From Pseudothauera lacus (GTDB lineage Bacteria; Pseudomonadota; Gammaproteobacteria; Burkholderiales; Rhodocyclaceae), in the NCBI RefSeq assembly GCF_003034845.1, contig NZ_PZKC01000002.1, positions 338,798-402,797 on the forward strand: 64,000 nucleotides of DNA, read 5' to 3'. Positions 62,383-64,000 of the stretch are shown piece after piece. Below the pieces are notes generated by a model. It had not been told where the DNA came from. It ran no database searches and worked only from the letters and a program-made list of their open reading frames with translations. The translations under genes were made by a program, and so were the position numbers. Position 1 is the first letter of the stretch. Each line of letters opens with the position of its first letter.

Positions 62383-62418
62383 TGGAGCGGGTGAAGGGAA
62401 TCGAACCCTCGTATGCAG
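62383..62418 (-). pseudogene. 3' half of tRNA-Gly(CCC)
   Basis: The minus strand reads CTGCATACGAGGGTTCGATT and on to CCCGCTCCA: four bases of the anticodon-stem 3' strand, the variable loop, a complete T arm (GAGGG/CCCTT with TTCGATT) and the acceptor strand CACCCGC-T-CCA. It matches the usual bacterial tRNA-Gly(CCC) 3' half. The 5' half, anticodon and D arm are absent; group II intron sequence takes their place. Confidence 0.8.
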
Positions 62419-62458
62419 GCGGGTAAGGGGGCGGCCTCGCGGCCGTCCCCTCCCCTAA

Positions 62459-62492
62459 GAACCGTACGTGCGAGTTTCCCCGCATACGGCTC
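62459..62492 (-). ncRNA. Group II intron domain V
   Basis: A 34-base hairpin starting GAGCCGTATGCGGGG and ending CGCACGTACGGTTC, with a GAAA-type loop, the catalytic core of group II introns. The length and base pairing are canonical. Confidence 0.9.
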
Positions 62493-62515
62493 AAGCAACC
62501 CGTAAAGCGCCTCGT

Positions 62516-63871
62516 CTAAACAGCCGAGGCGCCGGCAGGGTCTTTCTTCTCCGAAGAGTGAAGCTGCGCGTGACAGTTTGGGTGCATCAAGATCAAGTTG
62601 CTGATCCTGTCCGTCCCGCGCTCACTACGCTTGATCACATGGTGCAGATGCCACCCTGTGTCGCGCGTAATCTTCTGGAGGCAGCTCGGGCATAAGCCTT
62701 CCTGCCACCACCATAACCAGCGTAGCTTCCGCCGCCCCTCGAGCGTTCCGTCCATTTGGCGTGCAAGCCGCCGGGAGAAATACTCGTCATACGTCGGGTC
62801 GTAAGGGTTGGCCTCGCCCTTGATCTTCGTATGAGGCCGTTTCCGGTACTCACGCAGAAGGGGTAGGGCCAGATCCTCGGTTGCGAACCGCCAGTCTCTA
62901 CCTTGGACGCACCTGAAATACTGCGCCTTGATCCATCGCTTGCCCTTGTTCGGGTGTCGGCGACAGGCCCAGCGCCATAGTGCTTCCCAGATTTGATGAT
63001 CGCATCTTGCGAACGTTCGACTTGCCATCTGACTGCGGTGGTAGCCTGCCCACCCGCGAACCACCGGGGTGAGCTTTTCGATCACGTCCCGTTGCCGGGC
63101 CGTTCTCAGTTCGCGCAATGTACTGCGGATCTTGTCCAGAAACGTCTTGACGTTCTTCTTTGACGGTTGAGTCAGAAGAATCCGGTCGTGATACCTGACG
63201 TTCCATCCCAGAAAGTCGAAGCCCTTGCTCACGTGGGTGATCTTGGTCTTGGTTTCTGATAGGACAAGCCCTCGGGTTGCCAGAAATGCCGCTACCGTTG
63301 GCTTGATTCGCTTCTCCAGCAACTCTTGCGAGCCGCCGGTAATCACGAAGTCATCCGCGTATCGCACCAGGTTTACCTTTGCGTCCCGTGCCGCCCGTAC
63401 TGTCGAGAACAGTGACTGGAGTTCGTTCTGCAATCCATCCAATGCGAGGTTTGCCAGAACCGGGGAGATGATGCCTCCCTGCGGCGTTCCTGCACTGGTG
63501 GGGAATAGCGCCCCTGATTCGATGTACCCCGCCTTCAGCCACTTCCGAAGGATGCGTTTGTCCATGCAGACATTCGCGACCAGCCAATCGTGGCTTATGT
63601 TGTCGAAACAGCCTTTGATGTCCCCCTCCAGCACCCATTTTGGGGATGCTTTGCGGCCCAGCGCGTTGCGCACCTGTTCGATGGCGTCAGCGGTGGATCG
63701 CTCGCGGCGAAAGCCGTACGAGTGGGTGTCTCCGGTGGTTTCTGACACGGGGTCAAGCGCCAGAAGATGCAGCGCTTGCATTGCCCTGTCGCGCATGGTG
63801 GGTATGCCCAGCGGGCGTTTCTCACCATTTGCTTTTGGGATGTAGATGCGACGTAGTGGCCGAGGTCTGTA
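62516..63871 (-). pseudogene. Group II intron reverse transcriptase/maturase with HNH, N-terminally truncated
   Basis: The open frame runs from the IS junction ([20 protein letters not shown]), about 451 codons; an in-frame TAA lies just inside the IS. Internal ATGs exist, e.g. 63796. Reverse-transcriptase blocks are intact: [48 protein letters not shown], the catalytic [13 protein letters not shown], and [14 protein letters not shown]. The maturase X region follows, then an HNH endonuclease ([32 protein letters not shown]). Only the first part of the reverse transcriptase (about 60-80 residues expected) is missing. Confidence 0.87.
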
Positions 63872-63873
63872 CC

Positions 63874-63892
63874 CATGTCCTTATACACAACT
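63874..63892. repeat. Terminal inverted repeat of an IS4/IS50-like element
   Basis: CATGTCCTTATACACAACT shares the block CTTATACACAA with the Tn5/IS50 outer end and agrees at 13 of 19 positions. It overlaps the transposase stop codon, as in IS50, and lies exactly at the point where the intron is cut. Confidence 0.6.
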
Positions 63893-64000
63893 CACGCCGC
63901 TTCATCGCGTAGCGCCTGTATGGTGACGGCGGCGTCCATGACGCGCTGCAAGCCCAGCCAGATGGTCTTGACGCCCGGCTCGCCGTCGCCCTTGCGCGCC
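63892..64000 (-). CDS. C-terminus of an IS4-family transposase (partial)
   Basis: 35 codons before the stop read ARKGDGEPGVKTIWLGLQRV and on to ALRDEAA. The GDGEPGVKTIWLGLQR block resembles the C-terminal helix of Tn5-like IS4-family transposases. The gene continues beyond the window. Family assignment rests on this short block and the IR-like end next to it. Confidence 0.65.
   Translation of the reverse strand, partial: ARKGDGEPGVKTIWLGLQRVMDAAVTIQALRDEAA

Larger units (their letters stand above)
62419..63873 (-). mobile_element. Group II intron, 5'-truncated
   Basis: The element ends, on the minus strand, with domain V, a TTAG linker and a GC-rich domain VI hairpin (62423-62454), directly against the tRNA-Gly half. 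It encodes a reverse transcriptase/HNH protein. The 5' side stops inside the reverse-transcriptase N-terminus at 63873, where an IS end begins; ribozyme domains I-III are missing, so it cannot splice or move on its own. Confidence 0.85.

Noticed and set aside
62383..62418. Functional tRNA-Gly gene
   Set aside because: Only the 3' half is present; acceptor 5' strand, D arm and anticodon loop are missing from the adjoining 1.6 kb.
62516..62700. Separate HNH endonuclease gene
   Set aside because: The HNH motif is the in-frame C-terminal domain of the intron protein, not an independent gene.
62419..63873. Group I intron, as known in Azoarcus tRNA genes
   Set aside because: The element encodes a group II reverse transcriptase with YADD and HNH and carries a canonical 34-base domain V.
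1..64000. CRISPR arrays, integrases or phage structural genes
   Set aside because: No regularly spaced repeats and no integrase or phage proteins were found; mobile sequences are limited to the last 1.6 kb.

Overview
The window is very GC-rich, densely coded DNA of a betaproteobacterium. Gene content (a Knallgas-type hox/hyp hydrogenase cluster, FecIR-type signalling, ubiX, malonyl-CoA decarboxylase, an AlkK-like acyl-CoA ligase) fits a Rhodocyclales/Zoogloeaceae organism such as Thauera or Azoarcus, but the genus is inferred from content only.

Layout. 1-2.6 kb: a minus-strand operon headed by a Zur-like box, running zinc-free S4 paralogue, Cys/Asp-rich small protein, ECF sigma, FecR-like anti-sigma, TonB receptor (cut by the window edge). 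2.9-17.3 kb: outer-membrane protein, bacterioferritin, AzlCD exporter, PCu(A)C copper chaperone, NCS2-like permease, acyl-CoA ligase, a hybrid kinase with an OmpR-type regulator, a LON-domain protein, UbiX, a branched-chain-amino-acid-type ABC transporter without ATPases, and an UPF0126 membrane protein. 17.3-25.9 kb: PstS-like protein/porin/GGDEF-EAL operon, malonyl-CoA decarboxylase, a NarL-type two-component pair and a pseudo-receiver protein. 25.9-32.7 kb: Lgt, YceH, a CDF cation exporter, IlvD, a STAS-like protein, a ChaN-like lipoprotein and a LysE exporter. 32.7-39.2 kb: a zinc locus with znuABC, a 42-residue His-rich membrane peptide, a Zur-type regulator, and a divergent ZrgA-like operon. 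39.2-40.9 kb: MutY and a flavin reductase.

40.9-62.1 kb: one contiguous minus-strand [NiFe]-hydrogenase locus, read hoxKGZ-hoxMLOQRTV-hypABFCD-(116-aa orf)-hypE-hoxX-hoxA-hoxBC-hoxJ-hupE. The order matches the Cupriavidus necator (Ralstonia eutropha) membrane-bound hydrogenase locus. HoxK has the six cysteines of the oxygen-tolerant [4Fe-3S] proximal cluster at the same mature positions. HoxBC/HoxJ/HoxA should sense H2 and drive sigma-54 promoters; three closely matching -24/-12 elements lie before hoxK, hoxM and hupE. An unexpected gene between hypD and hypE resembles a HEPN/DUF86 protein without its nuclease motif.

62.3-64 kb: mobile debris. The 3' half of a tRNA-Gly(CCC), with its terminator, abuts the 3' end of a group II intron whose 5' end is cut off by an IS4/IS50-like element carrying the transposase C-terminus. 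The hydrogenase locus therefore ends at a scarred tRNA site.

Apart from 62085-62515, no stretch over 300 bases lacks a gene; that stretch holds the hoxK promoter, a candidate activator site, a terminator, the tRNA half and the intron 3' domains.
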